From assembly GCA_035644395.1 (NCBI GenBank), contig DASQOR010000053.1, positions 30,965 to 94,964 of the forward strand: a DNA stretch of 64,000 nt, given 5' to 3'. The notes under the pieces were generated by a model. That model was given only the letters and a program-made list of their open reading frames with translations, ran no database searches and was not told the origin of the DNA. Below, one piece after another: positions 51,801 to 61,368 of the stretch. Every line of letters begins with the position of its first letter. Within the stretch, counting starts at the first letter, position 1. The position numbers were made by a program, and so were the translations under genes. This stretch comes from JBGPLJ01 sp035644395. GTDB lineage: Bacteria > Pseudomonadota > Gammaproteobacteria > Steroidobacterales > Steroidobacteraceae.

Positions 51801-52274
51801 ATGTCCGAGCCCATTCGCCTCAAGGTCAACGGCAAGTCCGTGACCATCACGGTCGCACCCGACACCTCGCTTGCCGTTTTTCTGCGCGAGCACCTGCGCC
51901 TCACCGGCACTCACATTGGCTGTGACACGGCAAGTTGTGGCGCCTGCACCGTGCATATCGACGGTCGCGCCGCAAAGAGTTGCAACGTGCTCGTCGGCCA
52001 GCTGCAGGGATCTGAAATCACATCGATCGAAGGCATCACGCCCGCCGACGGATCGCTCCATCCCATGCAGGCGGCATTCAAGACCTGCCACGGTCTGCAG
52101 TGCGGTTTCTGCACGGCGGGCATGGTCATGAGCGCGATCGATCTCGTGACGCATGGCGCGCATGCGACCGAGACGGAAATTCGGGAGGGCCTCGACGGCA
52201 ACTTCTGCCGCTGCACGGGCTATCAGAATATCGTCAAAGCCGTTGCGCTCGGCGCCAAGGGCATGGGCCGTTGA
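51801..52274 (+). CDS. Molybdenum hydroxylase small [2Fe-2S] subunit (CoxS-like)
   Basis: A 157-residue two-cluster iron-sulfur protein. Plant-type cluster: IGCDTASCGACTVHIDG plus KSC. Second cluster: LQCGFCTAGMVM and GNFCRCTGYQNIV. ATG 51801 follows GGGGGGAAG. It carries electrons from the molybdenum subunit to the FAD subunit in xanthine-oxidase family hydroxylases. It is 83 nt after the CoA ligase and 13 nt before the large subunit. Confidence 0.95.
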   Translation: MSEPIRLKVNGKSVTITVAPDTSLAVFLREHLRLTGTHIGCDTASCGACTVHIDGRAAKSCNVLVGQLQGSEITSIEGITPADGSLHPMQAAFKTCHGLQCGFCTAGMVMSAIDLVTHGAHATETEIREGLDGNFCRCTGYQNIVKAVALGAKGMGR

Positions 52275-52287
52275 GGAGAGCACACCG

Positions 52288-54651
52288 ATGAATGCCGCAC
52301 GCGAATCCCTAATCGGCCGCTCCGTCGAGCGCCGCGAGGATTACCGTTTTCTCACGGGCGTCGGTCAGTACACCGACGACATCAAGCTCGAACGCCAGAG
52401 CTATGCGTACTTCGTGCGCAGTCCGCATGCGCACGCGAGGATTCGCGCCATTGACGCCAAAGCGGCGCTCGCTGCCGCTGGCGTGCTCGCAATCTTTACG
52501 GGCAAAGACGTTGCAAGCCTTGGCGGACTGCCCTGCGGATGGTTGATCAACTCGGTCGACGGCAGCCCGATGAAGGAGCCGAAACATCCCATCATCGCCG
52601 AGGACACGGTCCGTCACGTCGGTGATCAGGTGGCGCTCATCGTGGCGGAATCGCTCGCAGAAGCCAAAGCCGCCGCCGCGCTCGTGGAGGTCGACTATGA
52701 GATGTTGCCCGCCGTCGTCGACACGGCGACCGCGAACCAGAGCAAGACGGCGGTTCACGCGATCGCTCCCGACAATGTCTGCTACAACTGGGCGATCGGG
52801 GACGCCGCAGCCGTGGATGCGGCGTTCGCCCGGGCGGCGCACGTCACCAAGCTGTCGTTCGTCAACAATCGCCTCATTCCAAACGCGATCGAACCGCGTG
52901 CCGCGAATGCTGCCTATTCGCGGGCGGACGAGTCCTACACGCTCTACGTGACGAGCCAGAATCCGCACGTCGTGCGCCTGCTCATGACGGCGTTCGTGCT
53001 CGGCCTGCCCGAACACAAGGTGCGGGTCGTCGCGCCAGATGTCGGCGGCGGATTCGGGTCGAAGATTTACCTCTACGCGGAAGAAACGGCGCTCGTCTGG
53101 GCGAGCAAGCGCGTCGGGCGGCCAATCAAGTGGACAGCCGAGCGCAGCGAGTCATTCCTGACCGACGCCCACGGGCGCGATCACGTCACCACGGCTGAGC
53201 TTGCACTCGACAAGGACGGCAAGTTCATCGCGCTGCGCGTCGACACCACGGCGAACATGGGAGCGTATCTCTCCACGTTTGCATCCTGCATTCCGACGAT
53301 CCTGTATGCGACGCTGCTCGCGGGCCAATACGCGACGCCGGCCATCCACTGCCGCGTGCGGGCGGTTTTCACCCATACCGCGCCGGTCGATGCGTATCGC
53401 GGCGCCGGCCGGCCGGAAGCGACCTACGTCGTCGAGCGCATCGTCGAGCTCGCGGCACGCGAACTCAAGATGGATCCGGCCGAGCTGCGCCGGCGCAATT
53501 TCATCCGCAGCTTTCCCTACGCGAGTCCGGTCGGCCTGACGTATGACACCGGCGACTACGAGGCAACGTTGAAGCGCGTGCAGGAGATTGCGGACGTCAA
53601 GGGCTACGCCGCACGCAAGGCCGCGAGCTCGGCGAAAGGGTTGCTCCGGGGCCTCGGCTACTCCTGCTACATCGAAGCCTGCGGCATTGCGCCCTCGAAC
53701 ATCGCCGGAGCGCTCGGCGCACGCGCGGGCCTCTTCGAGGCTGGCGAAGTGCGCGTGCATCCCACCGGCAAAGTGACCGTTTTCACCGGCTCGCACAGCC
53801 ACGGCCAGGGGCACGAGACCACGTTCTCGCAGGTGGTCGCCGACAAGCTCGGCATTGCCATGGACGACATCGACATCCAGCACGGCGATACCGGCAAGGT
53901 GCTGTTCGGCATGGGAACCTACGGATCGCGCTCGCTCGCGGTCGGCGGCACGGCAATCATCAAAGCCGTCGACAAGGTGATCGCCAAAGGCAAGAAGATC
54001 GCGGCGCACCTGCTCGAAGCGGGCGAGTCCGACATCGAATTCGCCAACGGCGAGTTTCGCGTGGCCGGAACCGATCGCAAGAAAGCATTCGCCGAAGTCG
54101 CCTTTGCCGCGTATGTGCCGCATAACTATCCGCTCGATCGGCTGGAACCGGGTCTCAATGAAAACGCGTTCTACGATCCGACCAATTTCACCTACCCCGC
54201 AGGCTCCTACATCTGCGAGGTGGAGGTCGATCCGGCGACAGGCGTCGTCCGTATCGATCGCTTCGCCGCCTGCGATGACTTCGGCAATGTGGTGAACCCG
54301 ATGATCGTGGAAGGCCAGGTGCATGGCGGGCTCGCGCAGGGAATCGGGCAGGCACTTCTTGAGGGCTGCGTCTACAACGCAGACGGCCAGCTCATCACAG
54401 GATCCTTCTCGGACTATGCGCTGCCGCGAGCCGATGATCTTCCGACGTTCGTCGTGGAAACCGCCAAGGGCACGCCCTGCACGCACAACCCGCTCGGGGT
54501 CAAAGGCTGCGGTGAAGCGGGCGCCATCGGCTCACCGCCCGCCGTCATCAATGCGCTGGTCGATGCGCTCGCGCCGTACGGCGTGCGTGACGTGGCAATG
54601 CCGGCAACACCCTACCGGGTCTGGCAAACCATTCAGACTGCGAAGCGCTGA
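52288..54651 (+). CDS. Molybdenum hydroxylase large subunit (CoxL-like, form II)
   Basis: A 787-residue molybdopterin-cytosine-dinucleotide subunit. Features: VGGGFGSKIYLYAEE, the active-site loop VDAYRGAGRPEATY, GSHSHGQGHETTF and the catalytic Glu in VKGCGEAGAIGSPP. The loop is AYRGAGR, not the AYRCSFR of true carbon monoxide dehydrogenases, so it should hydroxylate an organic ring or aldehyde rather than CO. GAGG is 7 nt before ATG 52288. The substrate is probably the acid that the CoA ligase activates or its precursor; this is inference. Confidence 0.93.
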   Translation: MNAARESLIGRSVERREDYRFLTGVGQYTDDIKLERQSYAYFVRSPHAHARIRAIDAKAALAAAGVLAIFTGKDVASLGGLPCGWLINSVDGSPMKEPKHPIIAEDTVRHVGDQVALIVAESLAEAKAAAALVEVDYEMLPAVVDTATANQSKTAVHAIAPDNVCYNWAIGDAAAVDAAFARAAHVTKLSFVNNRLIPNAIEPRAANAAYSRADESYTLYVTSQNPHVVRLLMTAFVLGLPEHKVRVVAPDVGGGFGSKIYLYAEETALVWASKRVGRPIKWTAERSESFLTDAHGRDHVTTAELALDKDGKFIALRVDTTANMGAYLSTFASCIPTILYATLLAGQYATPAIHCRVRAVFTHTAPVDAYRGAGRPEATYVVERIVELAARELKMDPAELRRRNFIRSFPYASPVGLTYDTGDYEATLKRVQEIADVKGYAARKAASSAKGLLRGLGYSCYIEACGIAPSNIAGALGARAGLFEAGEVRVHPTGKVTVFTGSHSHGQGHETTFSQVVADKLGIAMDDIDIQHGDTGKVLFGMGTYGSRSLAVGGTAIIKAVDKVIAKGKKIAAHLLEAGESDIEFANGEFRVAGTDRKKAFAEVAFAAYVPHNYPLDRLEPGLNENAFYDPTNFTYPAGSYICEVEVDPATGVVRIDRFAACDDFGNVVNPMIVEGQVHGGLAQGIGQALLEGCVYNADGQLITGSFSDYALPRADDLPTFVVETAKGTPCTHNPLGVKGCGEAGAIGSPPAVINALVDALAPYGVRDVAMPATPYRVWQTIQTAKR

Positions 54652-54662
54652 CGGAGCGAATC

Positions 54663-55466
54663 ATGGCAACCGCCTCATATCATCGCCCAGTGTCGATCGC
54701 CGATGCGGGCAAGCTCCTCACCGAAAATGACGACGCGCGTCTGCTCGCCGGTGGCCAGTCCATTCTTCCCTCGATGCGCCTGGGTCTGCTGGCGCCGTCG
54801 GCGCTCATCGATCTTTCCGGTGTCCTCGAACTCAAAGGCAACCGGATCGACGGCAAGTCGCTCGTCATCGGTGCGATGACGACTCACGCGATGGTCGCGG
54901 AGTCACGGGAAGCGCAGTCGAAGATCCCGGCGCTGGCCGCACTCGCCGGCGGCATTGGCGATCGGCAGGTGCGTAACCGCGGGACCCTCGGCGGGTCGAT
55001 CGCCAACAGCGATCCGGCCGCCGACTACCCCGCCGGAGTGCTCGGACTCGGCGCCACTGTGCGGACAGCCAAACGCACTATCGCCGCCGACGACTTCTTC
55101 AAGGGTTTTTTCGAGACCGCGCTCGAACCGGGCGAAATCATCACGGCCGTCAGCTTTCCAGTGCCGGACCGGGCCTCCTACGTGAAATTTCCGCAGCCCG
55201 CCTCGCGATTCGCCCTTGTCGGGGTGTTTGTCGCGCAATTCGGCAAGGCCGTACGCGTCGCCGTCACGGGTGCCGGCGCCTGTGCCTTCCGGGCGAAGCC
55301 CCTGGAAGAGGCGCTGACGAAGAAGTTCGACGTGCAATCCTGCGACGGCCTCGTCATCCCGGCCGATTCGCTCAATACTGACTTGTTCGGCAGCGCGCAG
55401 TATCGCGCGCACCTGATCGCGGTCCTGGCGCGACGCGCAGTCCAGCAGGCGCTGGGCCAGTCCTGA
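54663..55466 (+). CDS. Molybdenum hydroxylase FAD-binding medium subunit (CoxM-like)
   Basis: A 267-residue FAD subunit. FAD loops: ARLLAGGQSILPSMRLGLLA and RNRGTLGGSIANSDPAADYP (the latter grips the pyrophosphate). LEPGEIITAVSFPVP and a C-terminal CoxM domain (VAVTGAGACAFRAKPLEE) follow. It receives electrons from the small subunit and passes them to an acceptor. The gene order S-L-M here differs from coxMSL of CO oxidisers. Confidence 0.94.
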   Translation: MATASYHRPVSIADAGKLLTENDDARLLAGGQSILPSMRLGLLAPSALIDLSGVLELKGNRIDGKSLVIGAMTTHAMVAESREAQSKIPALAALAGGIGDRQVRNRGTLGGSIANSDPAADYPAGVLGLGATVRTAKRTIAADDFFKGFFETALEPGEIITAVSFPVPDRASYVKFPQPASRFALVGVFVAQFGKAVRVAVTGAGACAFRAKPLEEALTKKFDVQSCDGLVIPADSLNTDLFGSAQYRAHLIAVLARRAVQQALGQS

Positions 55467-56378
55467 GTGCCGCCGGATTCACGGCTTCCGGCCTCGATCG
55501 ACGCGACCGTCGAGTTGCTTCTCTCGCGTGACTACGTTGCGGATCGCGCCTTCGCCACGGCCGTCTATCTCGCTCTGAAACTCGCCCGCCCCCTGTTCGT
55601 CGAAGGCGAACCGGGCACCGGCAAGACCGAGATTGCCAAGGTTCTGGCAAGCGCCCTCGGCGCGGAACTCATTCGGCTGCAGTGCTACGAGGGCCTTGAC
55701 GTCAGCCAGGCGGCCTACGACTGGAACTACGCGCGCCAGATGCTCGAGATCCGTCTCGGGGAGATGGCGGGCGAGTCTCGCGAGAAGATCTCCAGCGAGC
55801 TTTTCTCCGAAAAGTTCCTGATCGCGCGCCCGCTGCTGCGGGCCCTCGCCCCGCAGGCTGTGCCGCCGGTGCTGCTGATCGACGAACTCGATCGCACCGA
55901 CGAGCCGTTCGAAGCGTATCTCCTCGAGATGCTGTCGGACTTCCAGATCACCATTCCAGAGTGGACGACGGTCAAGGCGGACCGGCCCCCGATCGTCGTG
56001 ATCACCTCGAATCGCACGCGTGAGATTCACGATGCCGTCAAGCGGCGGTGCCTCTATCACTGGGTCGACTACCCGGACGCCAGGCGCGAATTCGCCATCG
56101 TCCGTCGCAAGGTGCCCGCCGCCCCCGAAGCGCTTTCAAGGCAGATCGTTGCCTTCGTGCAGGCGCTGCGTCAGCTCGATCTCTGCAAGCTTCCTGGCTT
56201 GTCCGAAACAATAGAGTGGGCGCGCGCGCTGCTCGCGCTCGATACGGTGGAGCTCAATCCGGAGGCGATCGACAATACGCTCGGAGTGCTGCTCAAGTAC
56301 CAGGATGACATCGCAAAAGTGCGCGGCCCGGAAACTGCGCGTCTGCTCGAGACCGCAAGCGCACGGGCAGGTGCCTGA
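55467..56378 (+). CDS. MoxR-like AAA+ ATPase (CoxD-like)
   Basis: A 303-residue MoxR ATPase. GTG 55467 follows the upstream stop directly. Walker A is EGEPGTGKTEIAKVL, Walker B LLIDELDRTDEPF, sensor-1 VVITSNRTREIHDAVKRRC. CoxD-type ATPases help load sulfur or copper into the molybdenum site of CODH-like enzymes and work with a VWA protein; that partner is encoded next with a 1-nt overlap. The acceptor in this complex is probably the hydroxylase just upstream. Confidence 0.93.
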   Translation: MPPDSRLPASIDATVELLLSRDYVADRAFATAVYLALKLARPLFVEGEPGTGKTEIAKVLASALGAELIRLQCYEGLDVSQAAYDWNYARQMLEIRLGEMAGESREKISSELFSEKFLIARPLLRALAPQAVPPVLLIDELDRTDEPFEAYLLEMLSDFQITIPEWTTVKADRPPIVVITSNRTREIHDAVKRRCLYHWVDYPDARREFAIVRRKVPAAPEALSRQIVAFVQALRQLDLCKLPGLSETIEWARALLALDTVELNPEAIDNTLGVLLKYQDDIAKVRGPETARLLETASARAGA

Positions 56379-57589
56379 TGCTGCCGGCGCAAGCACTCCT
56401 CAATCGACCCGCCGGGCACCTTGCGGACAATGTCCTGCATTTCGTACGCGTGTTACGCGCGGCCGGATTGCCCGTCGGGACCGATCGCGCACTGCTCGCT
56501 CTCAACGCCCTGCGCGTTGCGGGCATCGATTCACGCAGGGATTTTCGCGCAACGCTTTGCGCCTGCCTCATCGATCGCGGCGAGCACCGCGCGTTGTTCG
56601 AGCAGGCGTTCGAGATCTTCTGGAAGGATCCGGACTTGCAGGCGCAGGTCATGCGCATGTTGCTGCCAAACGCCCCCGGCAGGAATAGCGGCGGCGTCCC
56701 ACCTGCCGGCAATCGACGCCTCGCCGAGGCGCTCTCGCCACGCGCGCTCGCCGCACCCGAAGTGCTCGAACTCACGGCGGGGCCAAGCGCTTCCGAGCGC
56801 GAGCGCCTCAGCAAGATCGACTTCGATACGATGACGACCGACGAATGGCGAGCCGCGCAACGCCTGGTGACGGCCATCGATCCATTTCTCGCCCGCATCG
56901 TCACGCGACGCAATGTGCCCGCCGAACGGGGTGCGCGCATCGATCTGCGCCGCCTGCTTCGCCATGCGGCGCGGCCGGAGGGTCACGTCGGCCCGCTGCC
57001 ACGACGGCGCCCAGCGACGCGCACGGCGCCCCTGACTGTGATCGTCGACATCTCGGGGTCGATGTCGCGCTACTCACGGATGTTCCTGCATTTCATGCAC
57101 GCACTGGCGAGTGGGCCGCGCGCCGCGAACATCCGGATGCATGCGTTCGTCTTTGGCACGCGACTCACATCCGTGACGCGCGATGTCCGGTGGCGCGATC
57201 CGGATGAGGCCATCGCACGAGTCTCGAGCGCCGTCGAGGACTGGTCGGGCGGCACACGCATCGGCGAATGCCTGCACGAATTCAACCGCCGGTGGGCACG
57301 GCGGGTTCTCGCGAGCGGCTCGACCGTGCTGCTCGTCACGGACGGCCTCGAACGGGGCGATACCGATCGGCTCGCCCTCGAAGTTGCGCGGCTTGCGAGG
57401 TCCTGCCGCGAGCTCGTCTGGTTGAATCCCCTCCTGCGCTACGAAAAGTTCGAACCGCGAGCGCTTGGCATCGCGGCAATGCTGCCGCATGTCCACCGCT
57501 TCCTGCCCGTCCATAACCTGGAGTCGCTCGAGCGACTGGGACAGGTCCTCGGCTCCGGCGCCAAAGCTGAGCACACGTCATGGAAATGA
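56378..57589 (+). CDS. VWA-domain protein (CoxE-like)
   Basis: A 403-residue CoxE-type protein. The N-terminal half is helical (FVRVLRAAGLPVGTDRALLA). The C-terminal VWA domain has the MIDAS start VIVDISGSMSRYS and later SGGTRIGECLHEF and VLLVTDGLERGD. ATG 56378 overlaps the MoxR stop as TGATG. MoxR and VWA proteins act in pairs as metal-centre assembly chaperones. It overlaps the CoxG-like gene by 10 nt. Confidence 0.92.
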   Translation: MLPAQALLNRPAGHLADNVLHFVRVLRAAGLPVGTDRALLALNALRVAGIDSRRDFRATLCACLIDRGEHRALFEQAFEIFWKDPDLQAQVMRMLLPNAPGRNSGGVPPAGNRRLAEALSPRALAAPEVLELTAGPSASERERLSKIDFDTMTTDEWRAAQRLVTAIDPFLARIVTRRNVPAERGARIDLRRLLRHAARPEGHVGPLPRRRPATRTAPLTVIVDISGSMSRYSRMFLHFMHALASGPRAANIRMHAFVFGTRLTSVTRDVRWRDPDEAIARVSSAVEDWSGGTRIGECLHEFNRRWARRVLASGSTVLLVTDGLERGDTDRLALEVARLARSCRELVWLNPLLRYEKFEPRALGIAAMLPHVHRFLPVHNLESLERLGQVLGSGAKAEHTSWK

Positions 57590-58134
57590 AGGGCGAACGG
57601 CAGCTGCCCGGCGATCGCGCAACGATCTGGGCGATGCTCAATGACCCCGAGGTCCTGAAGTCCTGCGTGCCGGGTTGCGAAGGCATGACGCCGACCGGCG
57701 AGAATGCCTACGACGTTGCGATGAATGCGGCGATCGGTCCGGTGAAGGCGCGGTTTAAGGGGCGGATGCAGCTCACCGGCATCGAGCCGCCAACCCGTTA
57801 CACGCTGACATTCGATGGACAGAGCAGCCAGGCGGGTTTTGCGCGCGGCGAAGCGCGAATTGAACTCACGGAGTTATCTCCCGGATCGACTCGCCTCGCC
57901 TACACCGCTGCAGCCCAGATCGGCGGCAAGCTTGCACAGATTGGCGCGCGCCTGTTGGATGCGGCCGCGGGCGCGACGGTCGAGCGCTTCTTCGAGGCCT
58001 TTGCCGCCCGGCTGGCGGAACGGAATTCGCGGGTGTCTGCGGCGGCCGGGGCAAGTGCATCGCCCGCCGGCCGATGGGGATTCTGGCGCTGGCTCGGCTC
58101 ATTCCTGCGGCATCTCACTTCCCGTCGAAAGTGA
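57580..58134 (+). CDS. CoxG-like SRPBCC protein (CO dehydrogenase subunit G family)
   Basis: A 184-residue SRPBCC-fold protein of the CoxG family: MEMKGERQLPGDRATIWAML, VLKSCVPGCEGMTPTGE, AAIGPVKARFKGRMQL and KLAQIGARLLDAAAGATVER. The C-terminal tail is basic with a hydrophobic patch (GRWGFWRWLGSFLRHL), consistent with membrane attachment. CoxG anchors CODH-type enzymes to the membrane in the Oligotropha system; here it may do so for the hydroxylase. It ends the plus-strand operon, 45 nt from the convergent cyclase gene. Confidence 0.9.
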   Translation: MEMKGERQLPGDRATIWAMLNDPEVLKSCVPGCEGMTPTGENAYDVAMNAAIGPVKARFKGRMQLTGIEPPTRYTLTFDGQSSQAGFARGEARIELTELSPGSTRLAYTAAAQIGGKLAQIGARLLDAAAGATVERFFEAFAARLAERNSRVSAAAGASASPAGRWGFWRWLGSFLRHLTSRRK

Positions 58135-58179
58135 CGCCACCCGCCCCTGTCGCACGCACAGATAGAGTAGCGACCGGCG

Positions 58180-59097
58180 TCAGAAAATCGCGATCGGATT
58201 GACAGGCGAGCCCGTACCCCCCTTGATCCTGAGCGGCGCCATTGTCAGCAGGAAATCGCTCCGCCCGACTTCCCCGCAGGCCTCGACCAGCGGTTCGAGC
58301 GCCGGAATGTCGAGAAGAATGAGCCCCATCGCTGCGAGCGCGATCGCATGGAAGTAGATGACGTAGCGCATGCTGTAAGGATTCGGAAACGCATCGACAC
58401 AGTCACCCGAATAAACCGAGATCTCGCGCTCGTGCATCCATTCGATGGCGTCGGGCATGATGCCGACGCGCTGGCCGAGATTTTCCGGACCTTCTGCCGC
58501 TTCGCGCTTCTGCAGGCCCGTGTAGACGAAGATGGCATCGCCCGATTCCACCCGAACGCCCTGGCGTTTCTCGGCCGCATCGAGATCGGCTGCAAAGACG
58601 CCCTGATCCGGAGTCATCCACGCGACACCGCGCGCGGCTGCAACGTTGAGGAGCACGCCACGCGTGAAGATCCCGTCCTTCTGCGCCAGGATGTCGCAGT
58701 AGCTCAAGCCCCCAGGCGTTGCCACCGCTCCGGCTTTCCTCCCGTTGTAGACATCCTGCCCGCGATAGACGTGGGCAATGGCATCGAGATGGGTGAGTGA
58801 AAAGCCGTGCATGCCGAGCTCGAGTTCGTCGATTGCCCCGATCGGCTCGTGCGCCTGGTAGCACATCGTGTGCCGCACGGGCGAGGGATTGTTGGCGCTC
58901 TGCTGGGTATTGAGATCGCGCGCGATCGACATCGCCCGGCCGGTGCGCACGAGGGCGGCAGCGGCGACACGCTTGCGCGCGGAGATGTAGTTGAGCGTGC
59001 CGAGCTCATCATCGGGCCCCCAGCGGCCGGCATTGTTGAGCCGATCGAAGAGCGCCTCCAATTCCTTCTCGGGCGGAAATGCTCGTGGTTCCGGCAT
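58180..59097 (-). CDS. Cyclase/kynurenine-formamidase family metal hydrolase
   Basis: A 305-residue protein of the cyclase family (Pfam Cyclase, includes kynurenine formamidase and isatin hydrolase). The metal motif is SLTHLDAIAHVYRG; other family traits are GPDDELGTLNYIS at the start and ISVYSGDCVDAFP in the second half. These Mn/Zn enzymes hydrolyse amide or ester bonds in small ring compounds. It is the last gene of the minus-strand operon beginning with MaoC and could open a ring or lactam made by the molybdenum hydroxylase. Confidence 0.88.
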   Translation of the reverse strand: MPEPRAFPPEKELEALFDRLNNAGRWGPDDELGTLNYISARKRVAAAALVRTGRAMSIARDLNTQQSANNPSPVRHTMCYQAHEPIGAIDELELGMHGFSLTHLDAIAHVYRGQDVYNGRKAGAVATPGGLSYCDILAQKDGIFTRGVLLNVAAARGVAWMTPDQGVFAADLDAAEKRQGVRVESGDAIFVYTGLQKREAAEGPENLGQRVGIMPDAIEWMHEREISVYSGDCVDAFPNPYSMRYVIYFHAIALAAMGLILLDIPALEPLVEACGEVGRSDFLLTMAPLRIKGGTGSPVNPIAIF

Positions 59098-59107
59098 CGG
59101 AGTCTCC

Positions 59108-60184
59108 TTATAGCTTCACGACGATATGATCGCGCCCGGATTCGTAGAGCGCGTGCACGATCCGAAGCGTCGCGAGATTGTCTCTGCCGTTCGTCTGCGG
59201 CTGACCGCCCTTCACGACTGCTTGCAGAAGGGAGGCCATCGGTCCGATGAACGCCGTCGGAATCCACCGCGTCGTCACGGGATAGGGCAGCCAGCCATCC
59301 GTCGGCAAGACACGCGAGGACAGCTCCAGCGTGTCGGCGCGGCCGCGCGGATAGTCGTACATCAGGCCGATGGTTCCCCGGATGCTGCCCTGGGTGCCGT
59401 CGATGCGAAATTCCGCTCGCGGATCACTCGTGCGGTTCTTGTGAAAGCTGCAAAGCCGTGCGCGCGCCTCGCCCTTGAACTCGAGGACGCTGATGGTGCG
59501 CGTCTCGCCCGCTTCGGGCTGTCCCGGCTCACGTGCCTGGGTGCCGTAGGCGTAGAGCGGTTCGCCCATGATGGTGCGTACCGCATCGATGAAATGAATG
59601 GTGAATTGATTGAGATCGAGTCGCGGCTGGGAGGCGACCCACGGCCACGCTTCCCAGGGTGTATAGACGTGAAAATCCCAGCTCATTTCGAACGGATCGC
59701 CGATCCACCCGCGCGCCACCATTGCGGTAGCCACAGCGACGCTTTCGGAGAACCGCAGCTGCTGATTCACTGCCAGCAGGCGTTTGCGCTCCTCGGCATG
59801 CTTGACGAGCCGCGTCGCCTCAGCGAAGTCATACGAGAGCGGCTTCTGGCACAGCAGGTGCTTCCCGGCGTCGAGCATCGGCACGGCGACTTCGGGCTGC
59901 ACCCAGGGAAACACCGCGATGTCGACGACGGCGACCTCGGGATCCTTCGCGATCTCGTCCTGCGATCGATAGACCCTGGGAATGCCGTGACGGCGCGCCA
60001 CGTCCGTTGCCCTGTCGATGTTCACGTCCGTGATGCCGGCGATCTTCAGTCCATGGGCTTTGTATGCGGGCAAGTGGGCGAGATCGACGATCTCGCCGGC
60101 ACCGACGATTGCGATCGGGAGCTTGTGCTCCGGCGGGACAGTGATCGCAATCGCCTCTCGAATCGGGGCAAAAACGTCGGGCAT
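59108..60184 (-). CDS. Gfo/Idh/MocA-family NAD(P) oxidoreductase
   Basis: A 358-residue oxidoreductase. The Rossmann start is PIAIVGAGEIVDLAHLPAYK with ITDVNIDRA; the family EKP motif appears as LCQKPLSYDFAEATRL. The second domain has GDPFEMSWDFHVYTPWEAWP and the catalytic-region HFIDAVRTIMGEP. Such enzymes oxidise or reduce sugars, inositols and related polyols. It lies 3 nt after CaiB and 10 nt before the cyclase. An N-terminal 17-residue extension precedes the usual start. Confidence 0.9.
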   Translation of the reverse strand: MPDVFAPIREAIAITVPPEHKLPIAIVGAGEIVDLAHLPAYKAHGLKIAGITDVNIDRATDVARRHGIPRVYRSQDEIAKDPEVAVVDIAVFPWVQPEVAVPMLDAGKHLLCQKPLSYDFAEATRLVKHAEERKRLLAVNQQLRFSESVAVATAMVARGWIGDPFEMSWDFHVYTPWEAWPWVASQPRLDLNQFTIHFIDAVRTIMGEPLYAYGTQAREPGQPEAGETRTISVLEFKGEARARLCSFHKNRTSDPRAEFRIDGTQGSIRGTIGLMYDYPRGRADTLELSSRVLPTDGWLPYPVTTRWIPTAFIGPMASLLQAVVKGGQPQTNGRDNLATLRIVHALYESGRDHIVVKL

Positions 60185-60187
60185 GAC

Positions 60188-61357
60188 TCACTCCTTCCAG
60201 ATCGTGCGCTGGCGGAACGCTTCCGTGTGCTGGCCGGCCCGTGGAGCGCCGCGCCTCACCTTCATGGAGCTCGCGGAGAACGTGAATGGTGATCCGACGG
60301 TGCGGTACGTGGCGCCGGCATCACCGTACGGCACATCCCAAATCAGTTGCTTGTGCTTGACCTGCGGGTCGTGTTCAACATCCGCATGTCGCTGCACGGG
60401 CGCGCACCAGACATCGTGCGACGACAGCAAGTCGATCCAGTGAGCGGTCGTCCGCGTCGCGAAATGCGCTGAGAGCTTGCGATGCACGGAATCGCGCCCC
60501 TCGAACATCTTCTCGTTGGTGTCGTAGGGGTCAAGCCAGTCAACACCCAGAATCTTGCCGAGCCGAGGACAGGGAAACATCGCGAGCATCAGGTGGCCGT
60601 CGGCAGTTGCGTACACTCCACAAGGCGCGGTAATGCCGGCATGGCCCACGTTTTCCACGGGCCGCTCGAGCGTCCACCCGTGATTGAGGACCACGGTCAA
60701 TTCCTGCTGCTGGACCGCCAGCATGCAGGAAAGGAGATCCACATCGACGCGCTGACCCTCGCCCGTGCGGCTACGTTGCACGAGCGCGGCGAGGATACCG
60801 ACCACGAGATGCAGCCCCGTGAACTGATCGGCAATCGCCGCGCCGAACACGAAGGGCGGATCGTCGCGTCGGCCGGTGAGCCACATCGCGCCCGTGAGTG
60901 CCTGAACGAGATAGTCCTGCCCGGGCCGTTTCGCATACGGGCCGGTGCGTCCGTATCCGGACGACGCCGCGTAGATCAGCCGCGGATTGCGCCTGCGCAA
61001 TGCCTCGTACCCGAGTTCCGCCCGGTCCATCACGCCCGGCCTGAAATTCTCGACGACGACGTCGGCCTTTTCCACCAGTTCCAGGATCCGTTCGCGATCC
61101 TCGGGACTGCGCAGATCGATCTCGACGCTGCGCTTGTTGCGATTGAATGCCAGAAACGCATCGGTCTCGCCATGCGTGCGCGACATGAAGATGCCGTATT
61201 GCCGCATCCACTCGCCGTTCTGTTTCTCGAGCTTGACGACGTCCGCTCCGCAGTCGGCGAGAACCTGCGTCGCGAGCGGACCCTGCAGCAGCGCCGTAAA
61301 GTCGAGGACTCGAATTCCGGCAAGCGGGCCGGTCGTCTCGTCAGCGTGATCGGTCAC
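60188..61357 (-). CDS. CaiB/BaiF-type CoA-transferase
   Basis: A 389-residue class III CoA-transferase. GTG 61357 has GGGGAG at 7 nt. Motifs: GIRVLDFTALLQGPLATQVL, DVVKLEKQNGEWMRQYG, FLAFNRNKRSVEIDL, VVENFRPGVMDR and AKRPGQDYLVQALTG with the catalytic Asp. It moves CoA between carboxylic acids without ATP, and complements the ATP-dependent ligase of the plus-strand operon. It follows the solute-binding-type gene by 11 nt. Confidence 0.93.
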   Translation of the reverse strand: MTDHADETTGPLAGIRVLDFTALLQGPLATQVLADCGADVVKLEKQNGEWMRQYGIFMSRTHGETDAFLAFNRNKRSVEIDLRSPEDRERILELVEKADVVVENFRPGVMDRAELGYEALRRRNPRLIYAASSGYGRTGPYAKRPGQDYLVQALTGAMWLTGRRDDPPFVFGAAIADQFTGLHLVVGILAALVQRSRTGEGQRVDVDLLSCMLAVQQQELTVVLNHGWTLERPVENVGHAGITAPCGVYATADGHLMLAMFPCPRLGKILGVDWLDPYDTNEKMFEGRDSVHRKLSAHFATRTTAHWIDLLSSHDVWCAPVQRHADVEHDPQVKHKQLIWDVPYGDAGATYRTVGSPFTFSASSMKVRRGAPRAGQHTEAFRQRTIWKE

Positions 61358-61368
61358 TGCAATCTCCC

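Noticed and set aside
52288..54651. True aerobic carbon monoxide dehydrogenase
   Set aside because: The active-site loop is AYRGAGR (form II), not AYRCSFR, and gene order is S-L-M, so CO oxidation is not supported despite CoxD/E/G-like neighbours.
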